64,000 nt of DNA from CAUPWF01 sp964369755 (GTDB lineage Bacteria; Bacillota; Clostridia; Lachnospirales; Lachnospiraceae). The notes below the pieces were generated by a model. It was not told where the DNA came from. It worked only from the letters and a program-made list of their open reading frames with translations, and made no database searches. Of this stretch, positions 8,700 to 16,676 are shown piece by piece. Made by a program: the position numbers and the translations under genes. How positions within the stretch are numbered: the stretch's first letter is position 1; every line of letters begins with the position of its first letter. The DNA lies in NCBI GenBank assembly GCA_964369755.1, contig CAYJFY010000008.1, positions 1 to 64,000 of the forward strand. The letters run 5' to 3'.

Positions 8700-8736
8700 A
8701 GCAATTTTGATAAAGCAATAATTGAAGAGAAAATTC

Positions 8737-8765
8737 TTGCATATTTTCCCTCTATATGGTATGAT
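8737..8765 (+). promoter_or_regulatory. Predicted promoter of secG
   Basis: TTGCAT (8737-8742) and TATGAT (8760-8765) are exactly 17 bases apart, 29 bases before the secG start. Confidence 0.65.
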
Positions 8766-8794
8766 GAATGAGGTTTATTTGTAGGAGGTAGAAT

Positions 8795-9037
8795 ATGGAT
8801 ATTTTAAAAATAGTTATTACGATCCTATTTGTGATAGATTGTATCGCATTAGCAGTGATTGTACTTCTCCAAGAAGGGAAGTCGGCAGGACTAGGAAGTA
8901 TAGCAGGTGGTGCAGAATCATATTGGGGACAGAACAAAGGTCGTTCAATGGAAGGTGCGCTCGTTAAGATTACAAGAGTGGTTGCGGTGATGTTTATCGT
9001 ATTGGCAGCAGTTTTGAATCTAGGTGTATTTAACTAA
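8795..9037 (+). CDS. secG: Preprotein translocase subunit SecG
   Basis: SecG is a small membrane partner of SecYE that aids protein export. The 80-residue product has two hydrophobic helices (about residues 3-24 and 55-75) around the typical LLQEGKSAGLGSIAGGAE loop. TAGGAGG precedes the ATG. It lies upstream of rnr and smpB, a common order in Firmicutes, but a strong terminator and a hairpin-rich spacer separate it from rnr here. Confidence 0.95.
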   Translation: MDILKIVITILFVIDCIALAVIVLLQEGKSAGLGSIAGGAESYWGQNKGRSMEGALVKITRVVAVMFIVLAAVLNLGVFN

Positions 9038-9049
9038 AGAAATGAAATC

Positions 9050-9081
9050 GAAACACTCTTATATCCATAAGGGTGTTTTTG
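9050..9081 (+). terminator. Rho-independent terminator after secG
   Basis: AAACACTCTTAT (9051-9062) pairs with ATAAGGGTGTTT (9067-9078), followed by Ts. Confidence 0.85.
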
Positions 9082-9245
9082 TTTGATATATAGGAAATTT
9101 CTCATTTCCTATATATCAAAACGCTTCGCGAGGATGCACACGAATTCGATATGTAGATGTCACTCCGTGACCGAATTCGGCGCACAAAGTGTGCTTCTCC
9201 CTCAAGAATGAGGGGCAGGGGTGTTGAAGTGTCGAAGACACTTTG
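9082..9245. repeat. Multi-hairpin intergenic repeat, element A
   Basis: A perfect 17-bp inverted repeat (9082-9098 with 9104-9120, containing TATAGGAAAT) is followed by ACGCTTCGCG and by CGAATTCG (9141-9148) repeated at 9172-9179. Directly before the second CGAATTCG is the hairpin GTCAC-TCC-GTGAC (9159-9171). GCGCAC-AAA-GTGTGC (9180-9194), CCCTCA/TGAGGG (about 9200-9215) and AAGTGTC-GAA-GACACTT (about 9227-9243) follow. The order of parts matches element B at 42401-42514, with different stem sequences. No ORF is seen in it. Confidence 0.6.
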
Positions 9246-9301
9246 TTCTATAGAGGAGAATCTACAGAAATTTGATAGGAAGATAAAGAAAGGAGGTTTG
9301 T

Positions 9302-11527
9302 GTGAAAAAGAAACAGAAGAAAATTGTATATGAATTTATCTGTGAGGATTTCTATGTTCCTATGAAGTTTAAGGAACTTGCAGTGATGTTTCAACTTCCG
9401 AAGAATCAGAGAGATGAGCTTCGTGCTATTTTAGAGGAGTTAATCAACGAAGGTAAAGTAAGAGTGACTGCAAAGGGAAAATACGTAAAGGGCGAGGCAA
9501 ATCGATTGCAAGGAACCTTTATTGCTCATGAGCGAGGTTTTGGATTTGTGAAGATTGAGGGAAGAGATGAAGACATCTTTATCCCAGGAGAAAATGTTCA
9601 GGGTGCTTTTGAGGGAGACCTCGTAGAGGTGGTTTTGGTATCGGGAACGACCGAGGAATCGAAGACGGGGCGTCGTGCAGAGGGAAAGGTTGTTCATATC
9701 ATATCTCGTGGCACAGTTCAGATTGTAGGGTATTATGAAAAGAGTAAGAAATATGGATTTGTAAGACCAGATAATCAGAAACTAGGCAAGGACATCTTCA
9801 TCCCGCTTGAGCGATCTAAGGGAGCAGTGACAGGGCATAAAGTTGTGGTAGAATTGACCTCCTATGGTGGAGAGAAGAAGAAACCAGAGGGGAAGGTTGT
9901 CGAGATTATTGGACATGTCAATGATCCAGGAGTGGACATTCTATCCATTGTAAAGGACTGTCATCTACCTACAGAGTTTCCGAAAAAGGTTCTCAATCAG
10001 GCAGAGCGTGTTGGTACTGTTGTGAGTGAAGCGGATTGTGAGGGACGGTTAGATCTTCGAGATGTAGTTATGGTGACCATCGATGGGGAAGATGCAAAGG
10101 ATTTAGACGATGCTGTTTCTCTGACCGTCCGAGATGGGCTCTATCATCTAGGTGTTCACATCGCAGATGTTACCAATTATGTGCAGGAGAATAGTGCATT
10201 GGATTGGGAGGCGCTGAAGCGGGGGACGAGTGTGTATTTAGTAGATCGTGTGATTCCTATGTTGCCCCACGCACTTTCTAATGGAATTTGTTCTTTGAAT
10301 GCAGGTGAGGATAGACTTTCGCTCAGTTGCATGATGACGATCGATGAAGGTGGCAATGTGATAGATCATCAATTGGCAGAAACCGTGATTCATGTAAATG
10401 AAAGAATGACATATACGGCAGTAAAGAATATCATTCAGGGAAAAATGAAGGAAGGTCTTACTGCGGTAGCAGGAGATGTCATTACAGGGGAAGAGGAAGA
10501 AGTCATGACTCGCTATCATGACTTGGTTCCAATGTTTATGGAGATGAAGCAACTAGCAGACATATTGAGGGAAAAACGCCATAAGAGAGGTGCCATTGAT
10601 TTTGATTTTCCAGAGACAAAAATGGTGTTAGATGAGAGTGGGAAGCCAATCGATGTCAAAGCTTATGATAGAAATTGCGCAACGAAAATCATAGAAGACT
10701 TTATGTTATTGGCCAATGAAACAGTAGCAGAGCATTATTTTTGGAATGAGACTCCATTTGTGTACCGAATTCATGAGACACCAGATGAAGAGAAGATACA
10801 GAAACTGGCTACCTTTATCCAAAATTTTGGACATACCATGCATTTCGGTCAGGAGAAAATCCATCCAAAGGAATTGCAGAAGTTATTGCAGAAGGTACAA
10901 GGCATGGGAGAAGCAGACTTGATCAGTCGGATTATGCTTCGCTCCATGAAGCAGGCGAAATATACGAGTGAAAATGCAGGGCATTTCGGTTTGGCAACAA
11001 AATATTATACACATTTCACTTCGCCGATTCGTCGTTATCCAGATCTCCAAATTCATCGAATTATTAAGGAAGATCTACGTGGAAAGCTCAGTGAGGAACG
11101 AAAAAACCATTATGAGAGTATACTGGGGAATGTGACGCGGGACTGTAGTGAGTTGGAGCGAAGGGCAGAACAAGCCGAACGCGAAACCATCAAGCTGAAA
11201 AAAGCAGAATACATGCAAAACTATATCGGTGAAGAATTTCATGGAATTATTTCTAGCATAACCAATTGGGGAATGTATGTAGAACTTACCAATTCGATTG
11301 AAGGGCTCATTCATGTGACTTCCATGAATGATGACCATTACGAATATTATGAGGCGCGGTATGAGATGGTTGGAAGAAACTTAGGTAAGGTGTATAAACT
11401 GGGACAAGAAATCGATGTTAGGGTAATTGGAGTCGATAAGTTGCAGAGAACGATAGATTTTGAGGAGGCAGTGAGAAAGGGATGTTATTACAATGAAACA
11501 ATCGGGCGTGAAATTAATCGCAAATAA
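9302..11527 (+). CDS. rnr: Ribonuclease R
   Basis: Ribonuclease R is a 3'-5' exoribonuclease that degrades structured RNA and works with tmRNA-SmpB. The 741-residue protein has an N-terminal winged helix (about 1-65), two cold-shock/OB domains, a catalytic RNB domain with the Asp-rich motif DGEDAKDLDDAV, and a C-terminal S1 domain (GIISSITNWGMYVELTNSIE). It uses a GTG start with AAAGGAGG upstream. The 3' end overlaps smpB by 35 bases, so the two are coupled. The C-terminal Lys-rich tail seen in some homologues is short here. Confidence 0.97.
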   Translation: MKKKQKKIVYEFICEDFYVPMKFKELAVMFQLPKNQRDELRAILEELINEGKVRVTAKGKYVKGEANRLQGTFIAHERGFGFVKIEGRDEDIFIPGENVQGAFEGDLVEVVLVSGTTEESKTGRRAEGKVVHIISRGTVQIVGYYEKSKKYGFVRPDNQKLGKDIFIPLERSKGAVTGHKVVVELTSYGGEKKKPEGKVVEIIGHVNDPGVDILSIVKDCHLPTEFPKKVLNQAERVGTVVSEADCEGRLDLRDVVMVTIDGEDAKDLDDAVSLTVRDGLYHLGVHIADVTNYVQENSALDWEALKRGTSVYLVDRVIPMLPHALSNGICSLNAGEDRLSLSCMMTIDEGGNVIDHQLAETVIHVNERMTYTAVKNIIQGKMKEGLTAVAGDVITGEEEEVMTRYHDLVPMFMEMKQLADILREKRHKRGAIDFDFPETKMVLDESGKPIDVKAYDRNCATKIIEDFMLLANETVAEHYFWNETPFVYRIHETPDEEKIQKLATFIQNFGHTMHFGQEKIHPKELQKLLQKVQGMGEADLISRIMLRSMKQAKYTSENAGHFGLATKYYTHFTSPIRRYPDLQIHRIIKEDLRGKLSEERKNHYESILGNVTRDCSELERRAEQAERETIKLKKAEYMQNYIGEEFHGIISSITNWGMYVELTNSIEGLIHVTSMNDDHYEYYEARYEMVGRNLGKVYKLGQEIDVRVIGVDKLQRTIDFEEAVRKGCYYNETIGREINRK

Positions 11528-11960
11528 TAAAAAAGCCTATCATGAATATTTTATCTTGGAGACCATGGAAGCAGGGATTTCTCTTCATGGAACAGAGGTG
11601 AAATCACTTCGGATGGGAAAATGCAGTGTAAAAGAGGCATTTATTCGAATTGAACACGAAGAGGTGTTTATATATGGAATGCATGTTAGTCCTTATGAAA
11701 AGGGAAATATATTCAACAAGGATCCTTTGCGTGTGAAGAAGTTGCTTTTGCACAAAGCAGAAATCTTGAAACTGCTAGGAAAAACAAAGGAAAAGGGAAT
11801 GACCATCGTACCACTCAAGGTGTACTTCAAAGATTCCCTAGTCAAAGTAGAAATTGGTCTGGCAAAGGGTAAGAAATTATATGATAAACGAGATACCCTA
11901 GCAAAAAAAGATCAACAGAGAGAGGCGCAGAGAGATTTTAAAATCAGAAATTTGGATTAG
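11493..11960 (+). CDS. smpB: SsrA-binding protein SmpB
   Basis: SmpB binds tmRNA and delivers it to stalled ribosomes. All 155 residues fit the family: LIANNKKAYHEYFI, GISLHGTEVKSLRMG and the basic tail DKRDTLAKKDQQREAQRDFK. The gene starts inside the rnr 3' end. A GTG at 11508 is an alternative start. The tmRNA gene itself is not in this window. Its 3' end overlaps the convergent YitT-family gene by four bases. Confidence 0.96.
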   Translation: MKQSGVKLIANNKKAYHEYFILETMEAGISLHGTEVKSLRMGKCSVKEAFIRIEHEEVFIYGMHVSPYEKGNIFNKDPLRVKKLLLHKAEILKLLGKTKEKGMTIVPLKVYFKDSLVKVEIGLAKGKKLYDKRDTLAKKDQQREAQRDFKIRNLD

Positions 11961-12805
11961 AATCTTTTGAATCCCTCTCCAACAACTTCATTGGACTCCA
12001 TAATGATGACAAAGCATTTGGGGTCCATTTCATATGCTCTTTTTTTTATCTGAAACATTTGTTTGTTATTGCAAGCACAGAGAACGATATTCTTCACCTC
12101 GCCCGAATAGGCTCCAACTCCTTCGATGAGTGTGGCGCCACGGGTGAATTCTTCATCAATCATATGGGCAATTTTGTCCCCATAATCCGTGATAATCAGG
12201 GTCATCTTGCCGGCGTCAATTCCATACATAAATTTATCGATGACAGTGGTCAATATGAAGCTGATTATAATTCCGTAGATGATTCCGTCTACACTTCTCA
12301 GGATATATCCTCCGAATAAAATTACAGCCACATCGATAAAAAACGCAATTCTACCAATGGATAGATGCGGTTTCCTCGAACGAATGGACATAGTGATAAA
12401 ATCCACACCACCAGTGGACGTGTTATTCGCATATATGAGGGCAAATCCTAGACCAGCAAACACACCAGTACAAATGGCAGATAAGATCAAGCTACCAGAA
12501 TACACGGGGAATAGAGGTGCTACAGCATCCATAAGGAAGGATGAGATGATTAGTGTTCTAAGAGAGCGTAGAAAAAAACGCATGCCAAGAAAAAAGAAAG
12601 ATATCATTGCAATAGGAATATTTAGAAGCAAAGTTGTGATTCCAATGGGAAAATTAAATAAATGGTAAAATATCAATGAAATCCCAGTTACACCACTCAT
12701 GGGGAAACCAGAATTTGCTGCAAAATTATAGATTCCAATGGAAATAAGCAATCCTCCAATGATATCAATACCGAGGTCGAAAAGTAATTTTTTAAGCCGT
12801 TTCAT
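11957..12805 (-). CDS. YitT family membrane protein
   Basis: The 282-residue protein has about five to six membrane helices in the first 190 residues (LGIDIIGGLLISIGIYNFA, FPMSGVTGISLIFYHLF) and a C-terminal soluble domain (residues 200-282, DUF2179-like) ending EVVGEGFKRF. This is the layout of the YitT/YpjC family, whose role is not established. It is transcribed alone and converges on smpB. Confidence 0.88.
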   Translation of the reverse strand: MKRLKKLLFDLGIDIIGGLLISIGIYNFAANSGFPMSGVTGISLIFYHLFNFPIGITTLLLNIPIAMISFFFLGMRFFLRSLRTLIISSFLMDAVAPLFPVYSGSLILSAICTGVFAGLGFALIYANNTSTGGVDFITMSIRSRKPHLSIGRIAFFIDVAVILFGGYILRSVDGIIYGIIISFILTTVIDKFMYGIDAGKMTLIITDYGDKIAHMIDEEFTRGATLIEGVGAYSGEVKNIVLCACNNKQMFQIKKRAYEMDPKCFVIIMESNEVVGEGFKRF

Positions 12806-12948
12806 ATGACGAATCTCCCTTTCTTCAAGCTCTTTATTATCAGATATGAATTAAAAAGTAATTTTGATTAGTATATTGATTTCTTATTTAAATTATTCTG
12901 TACAAGCTATGAAAAAAAGATTGAATAAAAGATTAAAAAACTGAATTA

Positions 12949-12977
12949 TTGCATAACTTAAAAGAAAATGATATGAT
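12949..12977 (+). promoter_or_regulatory. Predicted promoter of the rubredoxin gene
   Basis: TTGCAT (12949-12954) and TATGAT (12972-12977), 17 bases apart. Confidence 0.6.
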
Positions 12978-13014
12978 TAATAGAAAATAAAAGAAGAAAA
13001 GGAAGGTAAATGAG

Positions 13015-13173
13015 ATGAAAAAATATGTATGTGAACCATGTGGATATGAGTATGATTCAGAAGTAGGAGATGTAGATAACGGAGTTGAACCAGGAACGAA
13101 ATTCGAAGATTTGCCAGATGATTGGGTTTGCCCATGGTGTGGAGTTGGAAAAGAAGAATTCCAAGAGGTTTAG
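13015..13173 (+). CDS. Rubredoxin
   Basis: A 52-residue one-electron carrier. Two iron-binding motifs are clear, CEPCGY near the N-terminus and CPWCGV near the C-terminus, with the usual acidic middle (GVEPGTKFEDLPDDWV). AAGGAAGG precedes the ATG. Its own promoter lies upstream and the ABC transporter promoter lies downstream, so it is probably monocistronic. In anaerobes rubredoxin commonly passes electrons to oxygen- or peroxide-reducing enzymes; no such partner is adjacent. Confidence 0.96.
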   Translation: MKKYVCEPCGYEYDSEVGDVDNGVEPGTKFEDLPDDWVCPWCGVGKEEFQEV

Positions 13174-13214
13174 GTTAAAACGCAAAAGAAGTTTAAAAAG
13201 GATGATACTAGGTC

Positions 13215-13243
13215 TTGCATTTTTTGTAGAAAACAGATAGAAT
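13215..13243 (+). promoter_or_regulatory. Predicted promoter of the amino-acid ABC operon
   Basis: TTGCAT (13215-13220) and TAGAAT (13238-13243), 17 bases apart, about 40 bases ahead of the binding-protein gene. Confidence 0.5.
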
Positions 13244-13281
13244 ATACAAGATAATGAATATTTATGCAAAGGGAGAAAAAG

Positions 13282-14052
13282 ATGAAAAAATTAATTAGCG
13301 TAATGCTTGCAGGAGTACTAGTATTTGGATTGGCAGGTTGTGCAGGTACTGGGAAGTCAGTAGAGAGTGCAGAGGATTTAGAAGGTGCTGTTATCGGGGT
13401 TCAACTAGGTACAACAGGTGATATTGCTTGTACAGATGCATTTGGAGATGAGAACATTGAACGTTTTAGCAAAGGATTCGAAGCAGTACAAGCGCTACAG
13501 CAAGGCAAAGTTGATGCGGTTGTAATCGATAATCTACCAGCTGAGGCTTTTGTAGCAGAAAATGATGACTTGAGGATTTTAGAGTCTGCTTTTACAGAAG
13601 AAGAATATGCGATGGCATTCAAAAAAGGAAATACTGAGTTGTTGGATCAGTTCAATACAGCTCTAGCAGATTTGAAAGCAGACGGTACTTTCGAAGCGAT
13701 TCAAGAGTATTATCTAAGCGATAGTGGAGAGAGATATACATCTCCAGAAGGATTAGCATATGCGAATGGTGAAATAGTAATGGCTACAAATGCAGAGTTC
13801 CCTCCATATGAATTCAAAGATGGTGGTGAAATTGTGGGGATTGATGTGGATATGGCAACAGCAATCGCGGATAAGCTAGATATGAAACTTGTGATTGAAG
13901 ATATGGCATTCGATTCAATTATTACAGCAGTAGATAGCGGAAAAGTTGATTTTGGTGCAGCTGGAATGACAGTGACACCTGATAGACAAGAATCAGTTGA
14001 TTTTACAGATACTTACGTAACAGCAAAGCAAGTTATCATTGTAAAAAAATAG
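13282..14052 (+). CDS. Amino-acid ABC transporter binding lipoprotein, circularly permuted
   Basis: The 256-residue protein has a lipoprotein signal with lipobox LAGC (Cys20). The body carries the motifs of family 3 (polar amino acid) binding proteins, but in swapped order. Residues 29-145 match what is normally the second half (SAEDLEGAVIGVQLGTTG, KGFEAVQALQQGKVDAVVID, DGTFEAIQEYYL). Residues about 163-256 match the normal first half (ATNAEFPPYEFKDGGEIVG, GAAGMTVTPDRQ, VDFTDTYVTAKQVIIVKK). A linker of about 18 residues (146-163) joins the old ends. Both lobes seem complete, including the ligand-contacting TPDR arginine, so it should fold and bind. The start follows AAAGGGAG; an upstream ATG at 13264 overlaps that site. 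Confidence 0.93.
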   Translation: MKKLISVMLAGVLVFGLAGCAGTGKSVESAEDLEGAVIGVQLGTTGDIACTDAFGDENIERFSKGFEAVQALQQGKVDAVVIDNLPAEAFVAENDDLRILESAFTEEEYAMAFKKGNTELLDQFNTALADLKADGTFEAIQEYYLSDSGERYTSPEGLAYANGEIVMATNAEFPPYEFKDGGEIVGIDVDMATAIADKLDMKLVIEDMAFDSIITAVDSGKVDFGAAGMTVTPDRQESVDFTDTYVTAKQVIIVKK

Positions 14053-14080
14053 GAACTGTTGAACAGGTTAGGTAGGAATT

Positions 14081-14770
14081 ATGCAGAATTTTATTGAAGA
14101 TTTTAAGTTTAATTTTATCGAAGATGAGAGATGGCGTTATATATTAGAAGGGCTTGGGGTTACACTCCAAGTCACTTTCTTTGCTCTTATACTCGGTGTG
14201 ATATTGGGTGTTGTGATAGCCATTGTTCGCTCTACACATGATAAAACAGGAAAAATGAAAGTATTGAATTTTGTTGCCAAGATTTATATTACGATTGTAC
14301 GAGGAACACCTGTTGTGGTTCAATTGCTTATTATATACTTTGTAGTATTTGGAAGTGTGAGAATCAGCAAAGAATTCGTGGCGATACTTGCATTTGGAAT
14401 TAATTCCGGTGCATATGTGGCGGAAATTGTGCGTTCTGGAATTATGTCCATCGATAATGGGCAGTTTGAAGCAGGAAGAAGTCTTGGATTGAATTATCGT
14501 CAAACAATGATACATATTATTTTGCCACAGGCATTCAAGAATGTTTTGCCGGCACTTGGAAATGAGTTTATTGTACTTATGAAAGAAACATCGATTTGTG
14601 GATATATCGGGTTACAGGATTTAACTCGTGGGGGGGATACGATTCGAAGTATTACGTACAGTGCCATGATGCCATTATTTGCAGTGGCGCTGATTTATCT
14701 AGCAATGGTTATGCTATTTAGTATGCTAGTCAATAAACTAGAAAGGCGGTTGAGAAATAGTGATCACTAA
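14081..14770 (+). CDS. Amino-acid ABC transporter permease
   Basis: The 229-residue permease of the HisM/GlnP type has about five membrane helices and the ATPase-contacting EAA loop (EAGRSLGLNYRQTMIHIILPQ). The gene lies 28 bases after the binding-protein gene and overlaps the ATPase gene by 11 bases, so the three form one importer operon. The binding protein is permuted but the permease looks ordinary. Confidence 0.95.
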   Translation: MQNFIEDFKFNFIEDERWRYILEGLGVTLQVTFFALILGVILGVVIAIVRSTHDKTGKMKVLNFVAKIYITIVRGTPVVVQLLIIYFVVFGSVRISKEFVAILAFGINSGAYVAEIVRSGIMSIDNGQFEAGRSLGLNYRQTMIHIILPQAFKNVLPALGNEFIVLMKETSICGYIGLQDLTRGGDTIRSITYSAMMPLFAVALIYLAMVMLFSMLVNKLERRLRNSDH

Positions 14771-15506
14771 TGGAGAAACTTTAATCCGCGTGGAAGATGT
14801 ACACAAGGTTTATTACAATACATTACATGCTCTCAATGGAGTGACAGAGGAGATTCATAAAGGAGAGGTCGTGGTTATTGTTGGGCCATCGGGATCTGGA
14901 AAATCTACTTTTTTACGATCTTTGAATCTATTAGAGGTGCCTACAAGTGGCAAAATATTCTTCGAGGGAGTTGACATCACGGACAAGAAGGTGAGTATTG
15001 ATGAGCATCGAAGGAAGATGGGGATGGTATTCCAGCATTTCAATTTATTTCCGCACATGAGTGTTCTAGAGAATATCACTTTAGGACCGATTAAATTATT
15101 GAAGAAAACCAAAGAAGAAGCCGAAACTAAGGCGATGGAATTGCTTGAAATGGTGGGATTGGCAGACAAAGCAAATACCTATCCATCAAAATTATCGGGG
15201 GGTCAGAAGCAGAGGATTGCAATCGTGCGAGCATTAGCGATGAGTCCAGATGTAATGTTATTCGATGAACCTACCTCGGCGTTAGACCCAGAGATGGTAG
15301 GAGAAGTGCTAGATATCATGAAGAAGCTTGCGCGTGATGGGATGACAATGATCGTAGTAACGCATGAGATGGGATTTGCAAAAGAGGTTGCAACAAGATG
15401 CATCTTTATGGATTCTGGAAATATTGTAGAGCAGAATGAACCAGAAGCGTTCTTCTCCAACCCGAAATCGGAGCGACTTCGGGAGTTTTTATCCAAAATC
15501 ATCTAG
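14760..15506 (+). CDS. Amino-acid ABC transporter ATP-binding protein
   Basis: A 248-residue GlnQ/ArtP-type ATPase. Walker A is GPSGSGKST, the signature is LSGGQKQR, Walker B is VMLFDEPTSALD and the switch His is in VVTHEMGFA. It has a GTG start overlapping the permease stop. It energises import of a polar amino acid; the substrate cannot be told from sequence alone. It is the last gene of the operon. Confidence 0.95.
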   Translation: MITNGETLIRVEDVHKVYYNTLHALNGVTEEIHKGEVVVIVGPSGSGKSTFLRSLNLLEVPTSGKIFFEGVDITDKKVSIDEHRRKMGMVFQHFNLFPHMSVLENITLGPIKLLKKTKEEAETKAMELLEMVGLADKANTYPSKLSGGQKQRIAIVRALAMSPDVMLFDEPTSALDPEMVGEVLDIMKKLARDGMTMIVVTHEMGFAKEVATRCIFMDSGNIVEQNEPEAFFSNPKSERLREFLSKII

Positions 15507-15553
15507 AAATAGAATAATTAAGTTAAGCGAATGTGAAAATTCTATTAACTCCA

Positions 15554-15582
15554 TTGAAGTTGGGATATCTGTGTGATACAAT
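15554..15582 (+). promoter_or_regulatory. Predicted promoter of the PHP gene
   Basis: TTGAAG (15554-15559) and TACAAT (15577-15582), 17 bases apart. Confidence 0.55.
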
Positions 15583-15602
15583 GCAGTTAGAAAAGGATGA
15601 TA

Positions 15603-15621
15603 GTGTGAAAAAATTTCACAC
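15603..15621. promoter_or_regulatory. Perfect inverted repeat in the PHP leader
   Basis: GTGTGAAA-AAA-TTTCACAC lies about 20 bases after the predicted transcription start, so it could be an operator or an RNA hairpin. Further down, CCCTT (about 15632-15636) can pair with AAGGG at the ribosome site of the gene. Confidence 0.45.
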
Positions 15622-15680
15622 GGCAATTTGTCCCTTATGGTCCAAAGTTGCTAGACTATAAGAAAGGGATGGTTATTAAA

Positions 15681-16541
15681 ATGAAGATAGATATGCACTG
15701 TCATGTGAGTCAGGGGTCAGTGGATAGCAAGGTTTCGGTAGAAGAATATATTGAAGCATTGATAGAAAAGGGCATAGATGGCATGGTAATAACGGATCAT
15801 AACACGTACAATGGATACCGTTATTGGAAGAATAATTTAAAAGGGAAAAAATATAAAAACTTTGTTGTACTAAAAGGTGTAGAATATGATACCAGAGATG
15901 CAGGGCATTTTTTGGTTGTTATGCCACAGGAAGTGAAGATGACTTTATTGGAGACGAGAGGGATGCCACTTGCGATTTTGATAGATTTCGTACATCGTCA
16001 TGGTGGGGTGTTAGGACCAGCACATCCTTGTGGTGAGAAGTTTTTGAGTTTTACAAATACAAAGTGTTTTTATAAGAATCCAGAATTAGCGAAAAAATTT
16101 GATTTTGTAGAAGGTTTTAACGCCTGTGAATCAGAGTTGTCTAACGATGGTGCGATTAATTTGGCACGCACCCATATGAAACCTTGCGTGGGTGGAAGTG
16201 ATGCACATAAATTGAATTGTGTAGGTATGGGATTTACAAAATTTGAGGAACCGATTAAGACAGAGATTGATTTGATACATGCAATACGTAGACAAAATCA
16301 TGTTTTGAGTTGTGGAGGAGAGCGCTATGCGCACACAACGAAGGACAAGCTGGGCAAGGCAAATACAATTCTTGTACATGGATTTTGGTTCTATAATGTT
16401 GGTGGTGAATTGGTAAGTCGAATTCGTCGAAAGGCGATGGAGGCAATTGAGAATCCGATGAATCCGATTGATCCGATTGAAATTGATTTCTTGAATAAAA
16501 AGATAAAGAAAAAACTCAAAAAATTAAAAAACAAAAAGTAA
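15681..16541 (+). CDS. PHP-domain metal-dependent phosphoesterase
   Basis: The 286-residue protein has PHP-family metal motifs: MHCH near the start, a TDHNT motif, GVEYDTRDAGHF, GPAHPC and GGSDAHK. Such proteins hydrolyse phosphoesters, often histidinol phosphate or small nucleotides; the substrate here is unknown. The C-terminal 20 residues are almost all Lys/Leu/Asn. The start at 15681 follows AAAGGGATGG with a long spacer; ATG at 15669 (four codons longer) is possible. It lies alone between the ABC operon and leuC. Confidence 0.85.
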   Translation: MKIDMHCHVSQGSVDSKVSVEEYIEALIEKGIDGMVITDHNTYNGYRYWKNNLKGKKYKNFVVLKGVEYDTRDAGHFLVVMPQEVKMTLLETRGMPLAILIDFVHRHGGVLGPAHPCGEKFLSFTNTKCFYKNPELAKKFDFVEGFNACESELSNDGAINLARTHMKPCVGGSDAHKLNCVGMGFTKFEEPIKTEIDLIHAIRRQNHVLSCGGERYAHTTKDKLGKANTILVHGFWFYNVGGELVSRIRRKAMEAIENPMNPIDPIEIDFLNKKIKKKLKKLKNKK

Positions 16542-16553
16542 ATTTGATAAATG

Positions 16554-16619
16554 TTCCGTCAGGGGACGGGGGAAGGATGAGCAAAGCTCATATCTCCCCC
16601 GTCCCCAATACTTGACGAA
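16554..16619. repeat. REP-like palindrome
   Basis: GGGGACGGGGGA (16562-16573) pairs perfectly with TCCCCCGTCCCC (16595-16606). Inside, GATGAGC pairs with GCTCAT around an AAA loop. Outer CGTCA (16557-16561) pairs with TGACG (16613-16617). It is much more GC-rich than the surroundings. Its right end supplies the -35 box of the leuC promoter. The GGGGACGG core resembles palindromes associated with REP-type transposases in other bacteria, as I recall. Confidence 0.75.
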
Positions 16620-16640
16620 AGAGGCTATATATTATATAGT
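16612..16640 (+). promoter_or_regulatory. Predicted promoter of leuC-leuD-thrC
   Basis: TTGACG (16612-16617) and TATAGT (16635-16640) are 17 bases apart. The -35 box is part of the right end of the REP-like palindrome. Only about 30 bases separate it from the leuC start, so there is no room for a T-box leader. Confidence 0.6.
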
Positions 16641-16676
16641 ATTGTATGAACAAAAATTAGGAGGTAAGATGAGATT

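Noticed and set aside
12279..12668. 129-codon open frame opposite the YitT-family gene
   Set aside because: No ribosome site and no family resemblance; it mirrors the real membrane-protein gene.
16620..16676. T-box leader before leuC
   Set aside because: Promoter to start distance is under 40 bases and no TGGNACC-type core is present.
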